From Curtobacterium sp. 'Ferrero' (lineage in GTDB: Bacteria; Actinomycetota; Actinomycetes; Actinomycetales; Microbacteriaceae), in NCBI RefSeq assembly GCF_002412165.1, contig NZ_NXIA01000011.1, forward strand, positions 62,001-126,000: a stretch of 64,000 bases of DNA, read 5' to 3'. How positions within the stretch are numbered: the stretch's first letter is position 1; each line of letters starts with the position of its first letter. The translations under genes were made by a program, and so were the position numbers. Positions 40,539-48,563 of this stretch are shown piece by piece. The notes beneath the pieces are model-generated. The model was not told where the DNA came from and searched no databases. It saw only the letters and a program-made list of their open reading frames with translations.

Positions 40539-41195
40539 TCAGCTCCGGTCTGGCCGACGCATCCCGTGGTCGGCACCGTAGAGCGCGGCCTGCGTGCGGC
40601 GCTCGAGTCCGAGCTTGGCGAGGAGTCCGGAGACGTAGTTCTTGACGGTCTTCTCCGCGAGGTCCAGGTGTTCGCCGATCTGCCGGTTCGTCATGCCGGT
40701 GGCGATGAGTTCGAGGACCTGGCGTTCCCGGAGGGACAGCTCCGGCAGGTCGTCGGGGCGCCGGGTGATCCGTTCGACCGCGCGGTCGACGGGGACGACG
40801 GGCAGCAGGCGCGCACCGGCGGCCACCCGGCGGACGTCCTCGACGAGCGTCTGGCCGCGGATGTCCTTCACGACGTAGCCGGCGGCTCCGGCGAGGAGTG
40901 CCGCCTGCATCGCCGACTCGTCGTCGTACGCGGTGAGCATGAGGCAGGCGATGTCGGGGTGCGCGGAGCGGACCGCTCGGCACGCGTCGATGCCGCTGCC
41001 GTCGGGGAGGCGGACGTCGAGCACCACGACGTCCGGTCGTGTGGCGGTGACGCGGCCGAGGGTGTCCCGCACGGTCGCCGCCTCTCCGACGACGACGAGG
41101 TCGGGCTGGGCGTCGAGGAGGTCCGCGACGCCACGGCGGACGATCTCGTGGTCGTCCACCAGGAACACCCGGATGGTCGTGTCGGTCGCGGTCAC
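40539..41195 (-). CDS. NarL/DosR-type response regulator
   Basis: The 218-residue product has a receiver domain (IRVFLVDDHEIVRRGVADLL with the acidic pair, phospho-acceptor Asp in VVVLDVRLPDGSG, Lys in AGYVVKDIRG) and a LuxR/NarL helix-turn-helix (LSLRERQVLELIATGMTNRQ, KTVKNYVSGLLAKLGL). Spacing and length resemble mycobacterial DosR/DevR. It overlaps the histidine-kinase gene by 4 nt. Three DosR-box-like sites nearby (40429, 43199, 44268) are the likely targets. Confidence 0.9.
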   Translation of the reverse strand: MTATDTTIRVFLVDDHEIVRRGVADLLDAQPDLVVVGEAATVRDTLGRVTATRPDVVVLDVRLPDGSGIDACRAVRSAHPDIACLMLTAYDDESAMQAALLAGAAGYVVKDIRGQTLVEDVRRVAAGARLLPVVPVDRAVERITRRPDDLPELSLRERQVLELIATGMTNRQIGEHLDLAEKTVKNYVSGLLAKLGLERRTQAALYGADHGMRRPDRS

Positions 41196-43027
41196 CGCGC
41201 CGCTCCCGTCGGTTCGTCGGCGATCGCTGCTCCGTCGTCCGGCTCGGCTGCGTCGTTCGGGGCCGTGTCGTCGACGGTCGCTGCGACGCGGTCCGGCGTC
41301 GACCCGGCGGGTGCGCTGCCGTCGCCGACCGGGGCCGTCCAGACGACGACGGTGCCGCCGTCCGGGCCATCGCTGAGGGCGTAGTCCCCACCGCGCATCG
41401 CCGCCCGGGCCGCGAGGTTCGCGGTGCCGCTCCGACGACCGCCGCCCCCGGGTCCGTGTCCGCCCCCGGGTCCGGGTCCGTCGTCCTCGACGAGGACCCG
41501 GACCGTGCCGTCGGCGACCTCGACCGCGACACGGCATGTTGCTCCTGGTGCGTGCCGGGCGACGTTCGCCACCGATTCGCGGACCGCGGCGACGACGTCG
41601 AGCGCGAGCGCGCCCGTCACGGCCAGGTCGACCGGCCCGCTGAAGGTGATCCGCGGCGGCCGGGTCAGGGCCGGACGCAGCTCCGCGACGACGTCGAGCA
41701 GCCGGTCCCGTGTGCTCCGCGGTGTCTCGTGTCCGTCCGGTCCCAGGGCGTACACGGCGGTGCGCACCTCGGTGATCGCGGCGTCGATCGCGGACACCTG
41801 GTCCTCGATGGCGTCCCGGAGGTCCTCGGGCGCGTGGCGGGCGGCCGCCTGCAGGGCCAGTCCGGAGCCGAACAGCCGCTGGATCACGTGGTCGTGGAGG
41901 TCCCGTGCGATGCGTGCGCGGTCCTCGTTGCGCTCGAGGCGCCGCCGGTCCCGGCGTCCCTGGGCGACGGCGAGCGCCACGCTCGTCTGCCGACCGAATT
42001 CGTCGGCCATGCCCAGCTCGGCCGTCGTGAACACGGCTCCGCCCGGCGACCGTGCCACGACGAGGGCGCCGAGTGCGTCCCCGGCGACGCGGAGCGGGAT
42101 CGCGATCGTGGGACCGAGCGGTGGTGCCCAGCGGAGGCGCGCGATCTCGGTGCCGGCGGGGTCCGCCACGACGGCGCCGGTGGCGATGGCGCGGCCGGCG
42201 AGGGAGCCCTCGGCGGGGTAGCGGCGTCCGCGGACGGGTTCCGCGGCCGATCCGACCGCGATGGCGACCTGGAGGGTGTCGCCCGACCGTTCGGGCAGGA
42301 CGACGCTCACGAGGTCGGCGCCGACGAACGAGAGGATGCGGTCCGCGATGATGGTGAGGACGTCCTCGAGGGACTCGTCGGCCACGAGTGCTGCGCTGAC
42401 GTCCGCGGTGGCGGTCGCCCACGCCTCGCGGGCCCGGCTCTCCTCGAAGAGCCGGGCGTTGTCGATCGCCGTGCCCGCGGTGGCTCCGAGTGCCTCGACG
42501 AGCTCCTGGTCCTCCGGCGTGAAGTGTCCTCGGCGGGGGTTCGCGAGGTAGAGGTTGCCGTAGACCGTGTCGCGGACCCGGAGCGGGACCCCGAGGAAGG
42601 CGTCCATCGGCGGGTGTCCCTCGGGGAAGCCCGCTGCGTGCGGGTCGTCGGCGATGTGGTCGAGCCGGATGGTCCTGGCCTGCTGCACGACCGCGCCGAG
42701 GACGCCCCGACCGCGGGGGAGGCCGCCGATCCGGCGCACCTGCTCCTCGTCCATTCCGACGTGCACGAACCGCTCGAGGTCGGCGCCGTCGGGGGCGATC
42801 ACCCCGATGGCGCCGTACTGTGCGTCGACGAGGTCCACGGCGGCGGACACGACCGCGCGCAGGGTGTCGTCGAGCGCCAGGTGGGAGACGATCCGCCGGT
42901 TCGCGGTCAGGAGGTTCCGCAGCCGTCCCTGGGTGCGGAGGACGGCCTGGGCGCGGTCGACCAGCTCGTCGATGGTGCGTTCGAGGGCGGAGCGGGGCGG
43001 GTCCGGGAACGCGAGCTGGTCGGTCAT
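41192..43027 (-). CDS. GAF-domain sensor histidine kinase (DevS-like)
   Basis: The 611-residue product from ATG at 43027 (GGAGG 6 nt upstream) has two GAF domains (about 58-205 and 215-370), a HisKA_3 dimerisation helix with the phospho-acceptor His (RIARDLHDHVIQRLFGSGLA) and a HATPase_c domain (VRESVANVARHAPG, VLVEDDGPGPGG). The layout matches DevS/DosT, which sense O2, NO and CO through heme in the first GAF; whether heme is bound here cannot be read from sequence by eye. It should phosphorylate the regulator encoded by the overlapping next gene. Confidence 0.9.
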   Translation of the reverse strand: MTDQLAFPDPPRSALERTIDELVDRAQAVLRTQGRLRNLLTANRRIVSHLALDDTLRAVVSAAVDLVDAQYGAIGVIAPDGADLERFVHVGMDEEQVRRIGGLPRGRGVLGAVVQQARTIRLDHIADDPHAAGFPEGHPPMDAFLGVPLRVRDTVYGNLYLANPRRGHFTPEDQELVEALGATAGTAIDNARLFEESRAREAWATATADVSAALVADESLEDVLTIIADRILSFVGADLVSVVLPERSGDTLQVAIAVGSAAEPVRGRRYPAEGSLAGRAIATGAVVADPAGTEIARLRWAPPLGPTIAIPLRVAGDALGALVVARSPGGAVFTTAELGMADEFGRQTSVALAVAQGRRDRRRLERNEDRARIARDLHDHVIQRLFGSGLALQAAARHAPEDLRDAIEDQVSAIDAAITEVRTAVYALGPDGHETPRSTRDRLLDVVAELRPALTRPPRITFSGPVDLAVTGALALDVVAAVRESVANVARHAPGATCRVAVEVADGTVRVLVEDDGPGPGGGHGPGGGGRRSGTANLAARAAMRGGDYALSDGPDGGTVVVWTAPVGDGSAPAGSTPDRVAATVDDTAPNDAAEPDDGAAIADEPTGAAR

Positions 43028-43123
43028 CTGCTGCCTCCGGGGGCGGACGCTCAGAGCATAGGACCGTCCGGCGCGGACCGCCACGGTGTCGACCCGCGGC
43101 ACCGTCTCCTGGTCGTGGTGAGC

Positions 43124-43160
43124 GGGTGTCTGAACCGCTTCGGGTCCGGTTCAGACACCC
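43124..43160 (-). promoter_or_regulatory. Perfect 13-bp hairpin between usp and the kinase operon
   Basis: GGGTGTCTGAACC (43124-43136) and GGTTCAGACACCC (43148-43160) enclose an 11-nt loop. It could terminate the usp transcript. It also begins only about 10 nt after the -10 hexamer at 43175-43170, so a transcript from that promoter would start with this stem-loop. Confidence 0.65.
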
Positions 43161-43169
43161 GGTGGCAGC

Positions 43170-43212
43170 ACGGTACGGGGTCAGCGTCGGGGGCGTCCGG
43201 GACCAAGGTCCC
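43170..43212 (-). promoter_or_regulatory. DosR-box-like promoter upstream of the kinase operon
   Basis: On the minus strand GGGACCTTGGTCCC (43212-43199), a perfect 14-bp palindrome, is followed by TACCGT (43175-43170), 33 bp centre to centre. The box matches 12 of 14 positions of the DosR core GGGACTWWAGTCCC. Confidence 0.6.
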
Positions 43213-43235
43213 ACGGCACGGCGACGTCGGGAGGG

Positions 43236-44105
43236 TCAGTCGGCACGGACCGTGCCACCAGCGGCGGCGAGGTCGGCCGTCCGGGACGCCGGCTGCGGGA
43301 CGATGCAGACCGGAGTCGACGAGCGGTGCACGAGGTCCTCGCCGACGGAGCCGGCGAGGAACGCGCCGAGGGCGGTCCGGTGGCGGCGTCCGGTGACCAC
43401 GAGGGACGCCCCGTCGGCCGCCGCGTCGAGGATGCCGTCGGCTGCGGCCCCGTGGTGCCGCACAGCCCGCACTCGCAGGTCCGGGTGCCGGGCGGCGACG
43501 GCCCGGGCGGCGGCCTGCAGCTCGAGCGTGCACTCCTGCTCCCACAGCTCACGGTCCTCGGCGAGGTAGATGTCGGCGAAGGGCGAGATCGACAGCGGTA
43601 CCTCCCAGGAGCGCACGAGCACGAGGTCACGGCCCCGTTCGTCGGCGGTGTCGGCGGCGAAGGCGAGCGCGGCCGACGCGGTGGCGCCGTCGACGCCGAC
43701 GACGACCGGTCCGTCGGTCGCCCGCCACCCCTCGGGTACGGCGACGACGGGCACCGTGGTGCGGGCGACCACGCGCTCCGCGATCCGCCCGCCGAGCGTG
43801 GCGAGGACGGCGTGGGCACGTCGGGCGCCGAGCACGAGGACGTCGCCGCCCACCGCGTGGAGCAGGATGCGTTCGACGGTCGGCCCCTCGGGCACGGAGC
43901 ACGCGACGTCCAGGCCGGGGTGTCGGGTCCGGAGCCGTGCCGCGGCCTGCTGCAGTCGCTGCTCGGTCCGGAGCACGCTCTCCGAGTACAGCTCGCTCAC
44001 GGTGAGCAGTCGGACGCGGTCTCGCGGTCGGACGACCGCGTCCACCCAGTCGACGGTGCGGGAGTCCGCGTCGGTCTCGTCGACGGCGACGGTGTAGCTG
44101 GTCAT
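43236..44105 (-). CDS. Tandem universal stress protein
   Basis: The 289-residue product has two Usp domains. The second is canonical, starting VVVGVDGATASAALAFAADT and ending with the nucleotide-binding GRRHRTALGAFLAGSVGEDL and VHRSSTPVCIVP. The first (YTVAVDETDADSRTVDWVD, GARRAHAVLATLGGRIAERV) is more diverged. Such tandem proteins bind ATP and are typical DosR-regulon members. ATG has GAGGAG upstream. A DosR-box-like site and TAGCGT hexamer lie 135-176 nt upstream, with four 23-bp repeats in the leader between. Confidence 0.9.
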   Translation of the reverse strand: MTSYTVAVDETDADSRTVDWVDAVVRPRDRVRLLTVSELYSESVLRTEQRLQQAAARLRTRHPGLDVACSVPEGPTVERILLHAVGGDVLVLGARRAHAVLATLGGRIAERVVARTTVPVVAVPEGWRATDGPVVVGVDGATASAALAFAADTADERGRDLVLVRSWEVPLSISPFADIYLAEDRELWEQECTLELQAAARAVAARHPDLRVRAVRHHGAAADGILDAAADGASLVVTGRRHRTALGAFLAGSVGEDLVHRSSTPVCIVPQPASRTADLAAAGGTVRAD

Positions 44106-44133
44106 GGTTGCTCCTCGGAGGTCGCAGGTCCTG

Positions 44134-44225
44134 GGCCGCTGGGACGGCCGGTGCTCGGTCGCTGGGACGGCCGGTGCTCGATCGCGGGCACGGCCGGTGC
44201 TCGGTCGCGGGCACGGCCGGTGCCG
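44134..44225. repeat. Four tandem 23-bp repeats in the usp leader
   Basis: Units of 23 bp at 44134, 44157, 44180 and 44203 share G(G/A)(T/C)CGC, G(G)GACGG or GGCACGG, then CCGGTGCTC. Each contains GGCCGG-centred dyad text. They lie between the predicted transcription start and the usp ATG. Confidence 0.8.
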
Positions 44226-44238
44226 TGCGGTCGGCAGC

Positions 44239-44281
44239 ACGCTACGGCCGGGGTCCGGAGCTGCGGAGGGTCGAAGGTCCC
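44239..44281 (-). promoter_or_regulatory. DosR-box-like promoter of usp
   Basis: On the minus strand GGGACCTTCGACCC (44281-44268) is followed by TAGCGT (44244-44239), 33 bp centre to centre. Match to the DosR core is 11 of 14. It implies a 5' leader of about 125 nt that includes the 23-bp repeats. Confidence 0.55.
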
Positions 44282-44297
44282 GCGGGGCGGTCCTCGG

Positions 44298-45146
44298 TCA
44301 GAACGCGGCGAGGGCGTCGCGCAGCATGGACAGGCCCTGTGCCTCGAACGCGTCGTCGCGGACGGCGTGGGCCCAGACGGCCGTGCCGATCGCCTCGCGG
44401 AGCTGCTGCCACCGCCAGGCGTCCGGGTCCCGGGGGTCGGTGCCGTAGCCGTCGAGGAAGGCCTCTTCGAGCGCGGGGTCGCCGGCCCAGTACAGGACGG
44501 CGAGGCGCGTGCAGTCGGTGGCGGCCGGTCGGAGCGCGAACCGGCCGAAGTCGATCACGTGCAGTCGGCCGTGGTCGACGATCCAGTTCCGCGGGTGCCA
44601 GTCCCCGTGCGTCGGCACGACGGTCACCGTGTCGGGGATGAAGTCGCGCAGCACCCGCCGGGTGCGGGCGAGCAGGTCCGGGTCGATCCGGTGGTCGGCG
44701 TCGAGCGCGGCGAGGGCCTTGGCGTGTTCGGCGATGAGCAGGTCGGGGTCGGGACGGGCGCACTGGTCGTGGAACCGCCGGAGCACCCTGCCGGCCTGGT
44801 GGTGCAGGTCGGGGGAGGACTCGTCCTCGGACCCGAGCGCGAGGTGCCCGGGGATGCGGTCCAGCACGAGGACGCGCGTGTCCGGGTCGGCAGCGACGAG
44901 CGCCGAGGTCGTGCCGTCGCGGACGAGTACGTCGGTCCAGCCTCGGTGTGCCCGGAGTTCCCGGGCGAAGTGGCTGTTCGTCGGACCGCTCGTCTTGACG
45001 GTGTACTCCCGGCCCCCGGCGCGGACGTGGAACACCCGGGTGTCCAGGAGCCCCCAGGACTCGTCGGCGAGGACCCGGCTGCCGGGCAGGGCGTGCTCGA
45101 GGAACCGGACCTGCGCGTCCTCGATCCCCACTGCTCCCCACCCCAC
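44298..45146 (-). CDS. APH-family phosphotransferase
   Basis: The 282-residue product has the aminoglycoside/choline kinase fold: N-lobe Lys in REYTVKTSG, catalytic loop PTHGDWHPRNWIV (about 180-192) and metal-binding VIDFGR (about 202-207). The substrate could be a sugar, amino alcohol or drug; nothing fixes it. GTG lies 6 nt after TAGGTT on the minus strand (45158-45153), and the TAG of that hexamer is the stop codon of the upstream epimerase gene. So it is likely transcribed from its own leaderless promoter. Confidence 0.85.
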   Translation of the reverse strand: MGWGAVGIEDAQVRFLEHALPGSRVLADESWGLLDTRVFHVRAGGREYTVKTSGPTNSHFARELRAHRGWTDVLVRDGTTSALVAADPDTRVLVLDRIPGHLALGSEDESSPDLHHQAGRVLRRFHDQCARPDPDLLIAEHAKALAALDADHRIDPDLLARTRRVLRDFIPDTVTVVPTHGDWHPRNWIVDHGRLHVIDFGRFALRPAATDCTRLAVLYWAGDPALEEAFLDGYGTDPRDPDAWRWQQLREAIGTAVWAHAVRDDAFEAQGLSMLRDALAAF

Positions 45147-45155
45147 GGAGCGAAC

Positions 45156-46124
45156 CTACCGGGTGTGCCGGAGGTGACCGAGGACCTCGGCCTCCTCGTC
45201 GGGGGTGAGTCCGGCGCGGCGCGGACGCAGGAGGCCGCGTCGCCGCTCGTCGTCGAGCACGTCCGCCAGCGTCTCCTCGATCGGGCGGGTCCGGCCGCCG
45301 AGGTCGCGGAAACGTCGACCGGACCGGGCGGCGAGACCGGCGTGGTCCCGGGGCAACCAGAGGGGGAGCGAGCGCGGTCCGGCCCAGTGCGCGACACCGA
45401 GCTCGTGGAGGATCGTGTCCGGTGCCGTCGTCGTGCCGTCCCGGTGGCCGGCGACGCGGGCAGCGGCGGCGGTGACGGCAGGCATCGGCAGGACCTGACC
45501 GACCGCGTCGACGACGCCGGTACGGCCCGTGGGGGCGGCGTCGGCCAGCCACGCGGCCAGGTCCGCCACGTCGAGGACCTGCACGGTGCGGTCCACCGGA
45601 TCGGGCAGGAGCACCGTCCCGGGACGGGCGAACCGTGCCGGCCAGTAGCCGAACCGGTCGGTCGGGTCGCCTCGGCCGACCAGCAGTCCGGCGCGGGCGA
45701 TCAGCAGCCGGTCACCGAGCCGTTCGGCGCAGGCACGCTCGGCGAGGACTTTCGCGTCGGCGTACCCGTCCGGGTCGCGCGGTTCGACGAGCGCGGCCGT
45801 CTCGTCCGCTCCCGGGCGGCCGTGGTCGGCGTACACCGAGACGGTGGAGACGAACGTCCAGTGCGCGGCGCGGTCCGCCAGAGCGGTGGTCGCCGACCGG
45901 ACCTGCTCGGCGGAGGACGCGAGGTCGACGACCTCGTCCCAGTCGCCGTGGACGCCGCGGTACGCGTCCGGGGTGTCTCGGTCGGCGACGACGAGGCGTG
46001 CCCCGGTCGGGACGGTGCCCGACGTCCCCCGGGCGAGACACGTGACGTCGTCGCCGCGGTCGACGAGTCGCTCCGCGACGACGTGTCCGAGCCAGCCCGT
46101 CCCGCCCAGCACCAGTGTCCGCAT
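45156..46124 (-). CDS. NAD-dependent epimerase/reductase
   Basis: I chose ATG at 46124, giving 322 residues. The extended-SDR signature MRTLVLGGTGWLGHVVAERL opens the protein, then VVDLASSAEQ and TFVSTVSVYADHG follow at the usual positions. The Tyr-x3-Lys pair reads YADAK. Family members act on nucleotide sugars or related substrates; which one is not clear. TTGGCT lies 6 nt before the ATG, a variant of the leaderless pattern. The phosphotransferase gene follows on the same strand. Confidence 0.8.
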   Translation of the reverse strand: MRTLVLGGTGWLGHVVAERLVDRGDDVTCLARGTSGTVPTGARLVVADRDTPDAYRGVHGDWDEVVDLASSAEQVRSATTALADRAAHWTFVSTVSVYADHGRPGADETAALVEPRDPDGYADAKVLAERACAERLGDRLLIARAGLLVGRGDPTDRFGYWPARFARPGTVLLPDPVDRTVQVLDVADLAAWLADAAPTGRTGVVDAVGQVLPMPAVTAAAARVAGHRDGTTTAPDTILHELGVAHWAGPRSLPLWLPRDHAGLAARSGRRFRDLGGRTRPIEETLADVLDDERRRGLLRPRRAGLTPDEEAEVLGHLRHTR

Positions 46125-46148
46125 GCGGCCAGCCAACCAGGCGTCCGG

Positions 46149-46907
46149 TCAGCCGGTGTAGCGGTAGGTGGTGACCCAGTCGATCTCGAGGTGGCCCGCC
46201 TTGCCCCAGTTGCCGACCTGGAACATGTAGCGGTGCGAGGTCTTGGGGACGTCCCAGCGCACGGTGCTGATGACGCGGTTGTCGAACAGGTAGCGGACGT
46301 ACTTGCCCGGGATCCACTCGATCGAGTAGACGTGCCACGACCGCCAGGACCCGTTGGTCGACGCGCTCGTCGCCGTGACCTCCTTGCCCTTCTTCATCGA
46401 GTGCTGGTGCGACATCGGGGCGTCCTCGAAGTTCGCCTCGGGGTAGTCGATCTCACCCTCGGTCCAGACGTTCGACGTCGGCCAGAGCATGAACGCGGCC
46501 CCGTTGCCGTCCCCGCCGAGCGCACGGGCACGGATGCTGAACTTCCCGCCGCGGCGGTCCCAGGCGCCCGTCGGCGTGCCGAACGTGCCGGCTGCGCCGT
46601 GCTTGCCGTCGAGCACGACGTCCATGAACCCCGCGTGTGCGCTGATCTGCCGTCCGGAGTAGTACATGCCGCTCATACCGTCCGGGTACGGCTGCCAGCT
46701 GTTGGCGTACGTCTTCGCGAACTGTCCGCCGGCCGTGGCGTTGGTGCGGAAGTCCTGGACGAAGTCCTGCTTGAAGGCGCCGATGTTGCCCCGGGGAGCG
46801 GACGTGTCCGCCAAGGCGGGGGTGGTCGTCCCGAACGGCACGACGGAGAGGCCGGCGACGAGGACGAGCGCCGTGAGCGCGGCGCGGACGGAGCGGTGCT
46901 GGGGCAT
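46149..46907 (-). CDS. Secreted GH16-family glycosidase
   Basis: The 252-residue product has a signal peptide (about 1-33, ending ALA) and a single GH16 jelly-roll domain. The catalytic motif EGEIDYPE (Glu-x-Asp-x-x-Glu) is intact, followed by the substrate-cleft Trp residues (WRSWHVYSIEWIPGKY). GH16 enzymes cleave beta-1,3/1,4-glucans and related polymers, so it is probably an extracellular glucanase, perhaps acting on plant or fungal material. ATG has GGAAGGA upstream. It stands alone. Confidence 0.9.
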   Translation of the reverse strand: MPQHRSVRAALTALVLVAGLSVVPFGTTTPALADTSAPRGNIGAFKQDFVQDFRTNATAGGQFAKTYANSWQPYPDGMSGMYYSGRQISAHAGFMDVVLDGKHGAAGTFGTPTGAWDRRGGKFSIRARALGGDGNGAAFMLWPTSNVWTEGEIDYPEANFEDAPMSHQHSMKKGKEVTATSASTNGSWRSWHVYSIEWIPGKYVRYLFDNRVISTVRWDVPKTSHRYMFQVGNWGKAGHLEIDWVTTYRYTG

Positions 46908-47155
46908 GTGTGATCCTTCCGTGGGTCGACAGATGCGGCGCCGGTCCCACGGCGCCTCCAGCACACGGTCGCCGACCTCCCCAGGGCGGTCCCCGTGCGT
47001 GTGCCCACGAGCCTACGAACGGCGTGTCGCCGGGGGTACGGGTCGGGCGTCCCCAGAAGGCGGGCCGAGCGCACCCCACTTGGAGGGACGCGACGCGCCC
47101 GGCGACCGACGGTGGGGTGCTCTCCGCCTGAGCACGCGCTAGGCTGTGCGGGTAC

Positions 47156-47230
47156 GCGGATGTGGCGCAGTGGTAGCGCATCACCTTGCCAAGGTGAGGG
47201 TCGCGAGTTCGAATCTCGTCATCCGCTCCA
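47156..47230 (+). tRNA. tRNA-Gly (GCC anticodon), copy 2
   Basis: All 72 nt match copy 1 at 38191-38262, but here CCA is encoded (47228-47230). TAGGCT (47140-47145) lies 10 nt upstream as a likely -10 element, and a terminator follows at 47235. It is a single-gene transcript. Confidence 0.95.
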
Positions 47231-47234
47231 GCAC

Positions 47235-47259
47235 GACCCCGGTCCGGGCGACCGGGGTC
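47235..47259 (+). terminator. Terminator of tRNA-Gly copy 2
   Basis: GACCCCGGTC (47235-47244) and GACCGGGGTC (47250-47259) form a perfect 10-bp stem, followed by GTCGTCGTT. I see no gene in the remaining 245 bp up to 47505. Confidence 0.8.
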
Positions 47260-47505
47260 GTCGTCGTTGCGGGCCGTCGTCATGCACGGCCGGGACCGCC
47301 CGGTCGCCGCAGGCTTCGGGTGACCGCGGCGGCCGGACGACGGGGCCGCGTTGCCCCGGCCGTCGGGTGGGTGGTCCGGCGGCCGAGTGGTCATCCGGAG
47401 CGGTCGGCCGAGCGGATCGGTCGGTCGGTGGCTGTTGCGGTTTCCCGCATCTATCCCGCAACGCTGCGGAGGACCCTTGCTCCAGACGCGCGGAGTGCCG
47501 ACGGT

Positions 47506-47766
47506 TCAGGCGCCCGGTGTGCCGACGGTCCGTGCTCCGGGCAGCCCGACGAGGCGACCGTGCGGGGTCTCCACGACGGTGACGAGCACGGTGTCGCAGT
47601 CGCGGCAGCGGCCGACCCACCCCATCGCGCTCCGGAGGACGCTCGTGCGACCGACTACGCCGGCGCTCCCGCATCCCCGGCACCGCAGTCGGGTCACCGT
47701 CGCGTCCGGTCCGAGCACGTCGGCGAGCACCCCCGCGAGGGCATTGCCGTCGATGACCGCCATCAC
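47506..47766 (-). CDS. DUF6510-type zinc-ribbon protein
   Basis: The 86-residue product reads IDGNALAGVLADVLGPDATV, then two Cys pairs, RCRGCG and GRCRDCD, as in DUF6510 proteins with a predicted zinc ribbon. GTG at 47766 overlaps the reductase stop by 4 nt (GTGA); ATG at 47763 is the alternative. It is the third gene after the sulfite-oxidase-like and ferredoxin-reductase-like genes, a conserved actinobacterial trio. Its role in that system is unknown. Confidence 0.8.
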   Translation of the reverse strand: MMAVIDGNALAGVLADVLGPDATVTRLRCRGCGSAGVVGRTSVLRSAMGWVGRCRDCDTVLVTVVETPHGRLVGLPGARTVGTPGA

Positions 47767-48563
47767 GAACCCCCGAACCGCTCGGCACGGACGTCACGGG
47801 TGTCGTGGCCGAGCTCGGCGAGCCAGCGGAGCACCTGCTCCACGAACGGCGTCGACCCACAGACGTACACGAGGGCGCCGGCCTCGGGAGGGAACACGGC
47901 GGCCGCGAGGCGCTCCCGGGTGAGCCGGCCGACCGGCTGCCCCTCGGGAGCACGCCGGCTGTGCACCACCGTGAGGGCCACCCCGTGCGCCGCGGCGCGG
48001 TCGAGCTCCTCGCGGAAGAAGAGGTCCTCGGGCGTGCGGACGGCGGCCAGGAGCCGGAACGGTGCCGGGTCGCCGGCATCGACGTGGGCGCCTGCGATCG
48101 CGGCGAGTGGGACGATCCCGGAGCCGCCGGCGACGAGCTGGACGGGACGGTCGGACGCGCCGGGCCGCCAGACGAACCAGCCGCCGAGCGGGCCGTGCAC
48201 CTCGAGTTCGTCGCCGACCTCGAGCGCGTCCACCAGGAACGGCGAGACCTCGCCGCCGTCGACCCGGTCGACCGCCAACACGATCGTCGTCGCGTCGCCG
48301 GAGGACGCGATCGAGTACGACCGCGTGGCCTGGTAGCCGTCCTCCGCGGTCAGGCGGAGGTCGCAGTGCTGGCCGGGGTCGTTGCCCGGCCACGTCGGGA
48401 CGTCGAGGACGATGCGCCGGGCCGACGGCGTCTCCTGCCGGGCCGCGGCGACGGTCGCGGCGTGCCAGGCCGGCCGCCTGCGGGCGCGACCCGACCCGCC
48501 GGACGCGGGCCGTGCCTCCAGGCCGTCGTCGGCGTCCGTCGCGACCGGTGCGGAACCGCTCAC
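47763..48563 (-). CDS. Ferredoxin reductase-type FAD/NAD(P)H oxidoreductase
   Basis: The 266-residue product from GTG at 48563 has the FNR fold: FAD-binding RSYSIASSG, the glycine-rich VAGGSGIVPLAAI of the NAD(P)H domain, and YVCGSTPFVEQVLRWL near the end. The order suggests it supplies electrons to the molybdopterin enzyme encoded immediately upstream (4-nt overlap). No 2Fe-2S motif is visible in this protein. The first 30 residues are a polar extension. Confidence 0.88.
   Translation of the reverse strand: MSGSAPVATDADDGLEARPASGGSGRARRRPAWHAATVAAARQETPSARRIVLDVPTWPGNDPGQHCDLRLTAEDGYQATRSYSIASSGDATTIVLAVDRVDGGEVSPFLVDALEVGDELEVHGPLGGWFVWRPGASDRPVQLVAGGSGIVPLAAIAGAHVDAGDPAPFRLLAAVRTPEDLFFREELDRAAAHGVALTVVHSRRAPEGQPVGRLTRERLAAAVFPPEAGALVYVCGSTPFVEQVLRWLAELGHDTRDVRAERFGGS

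Noticed and set aside
43326-46913. 1195-residue plus-strand frame
   Set aside because: It runs antisense to usp, the phosphotransferase, the epimerase and GH16, all with clear motifs on the minus strand. High GC alone keeps such antisense frames open.
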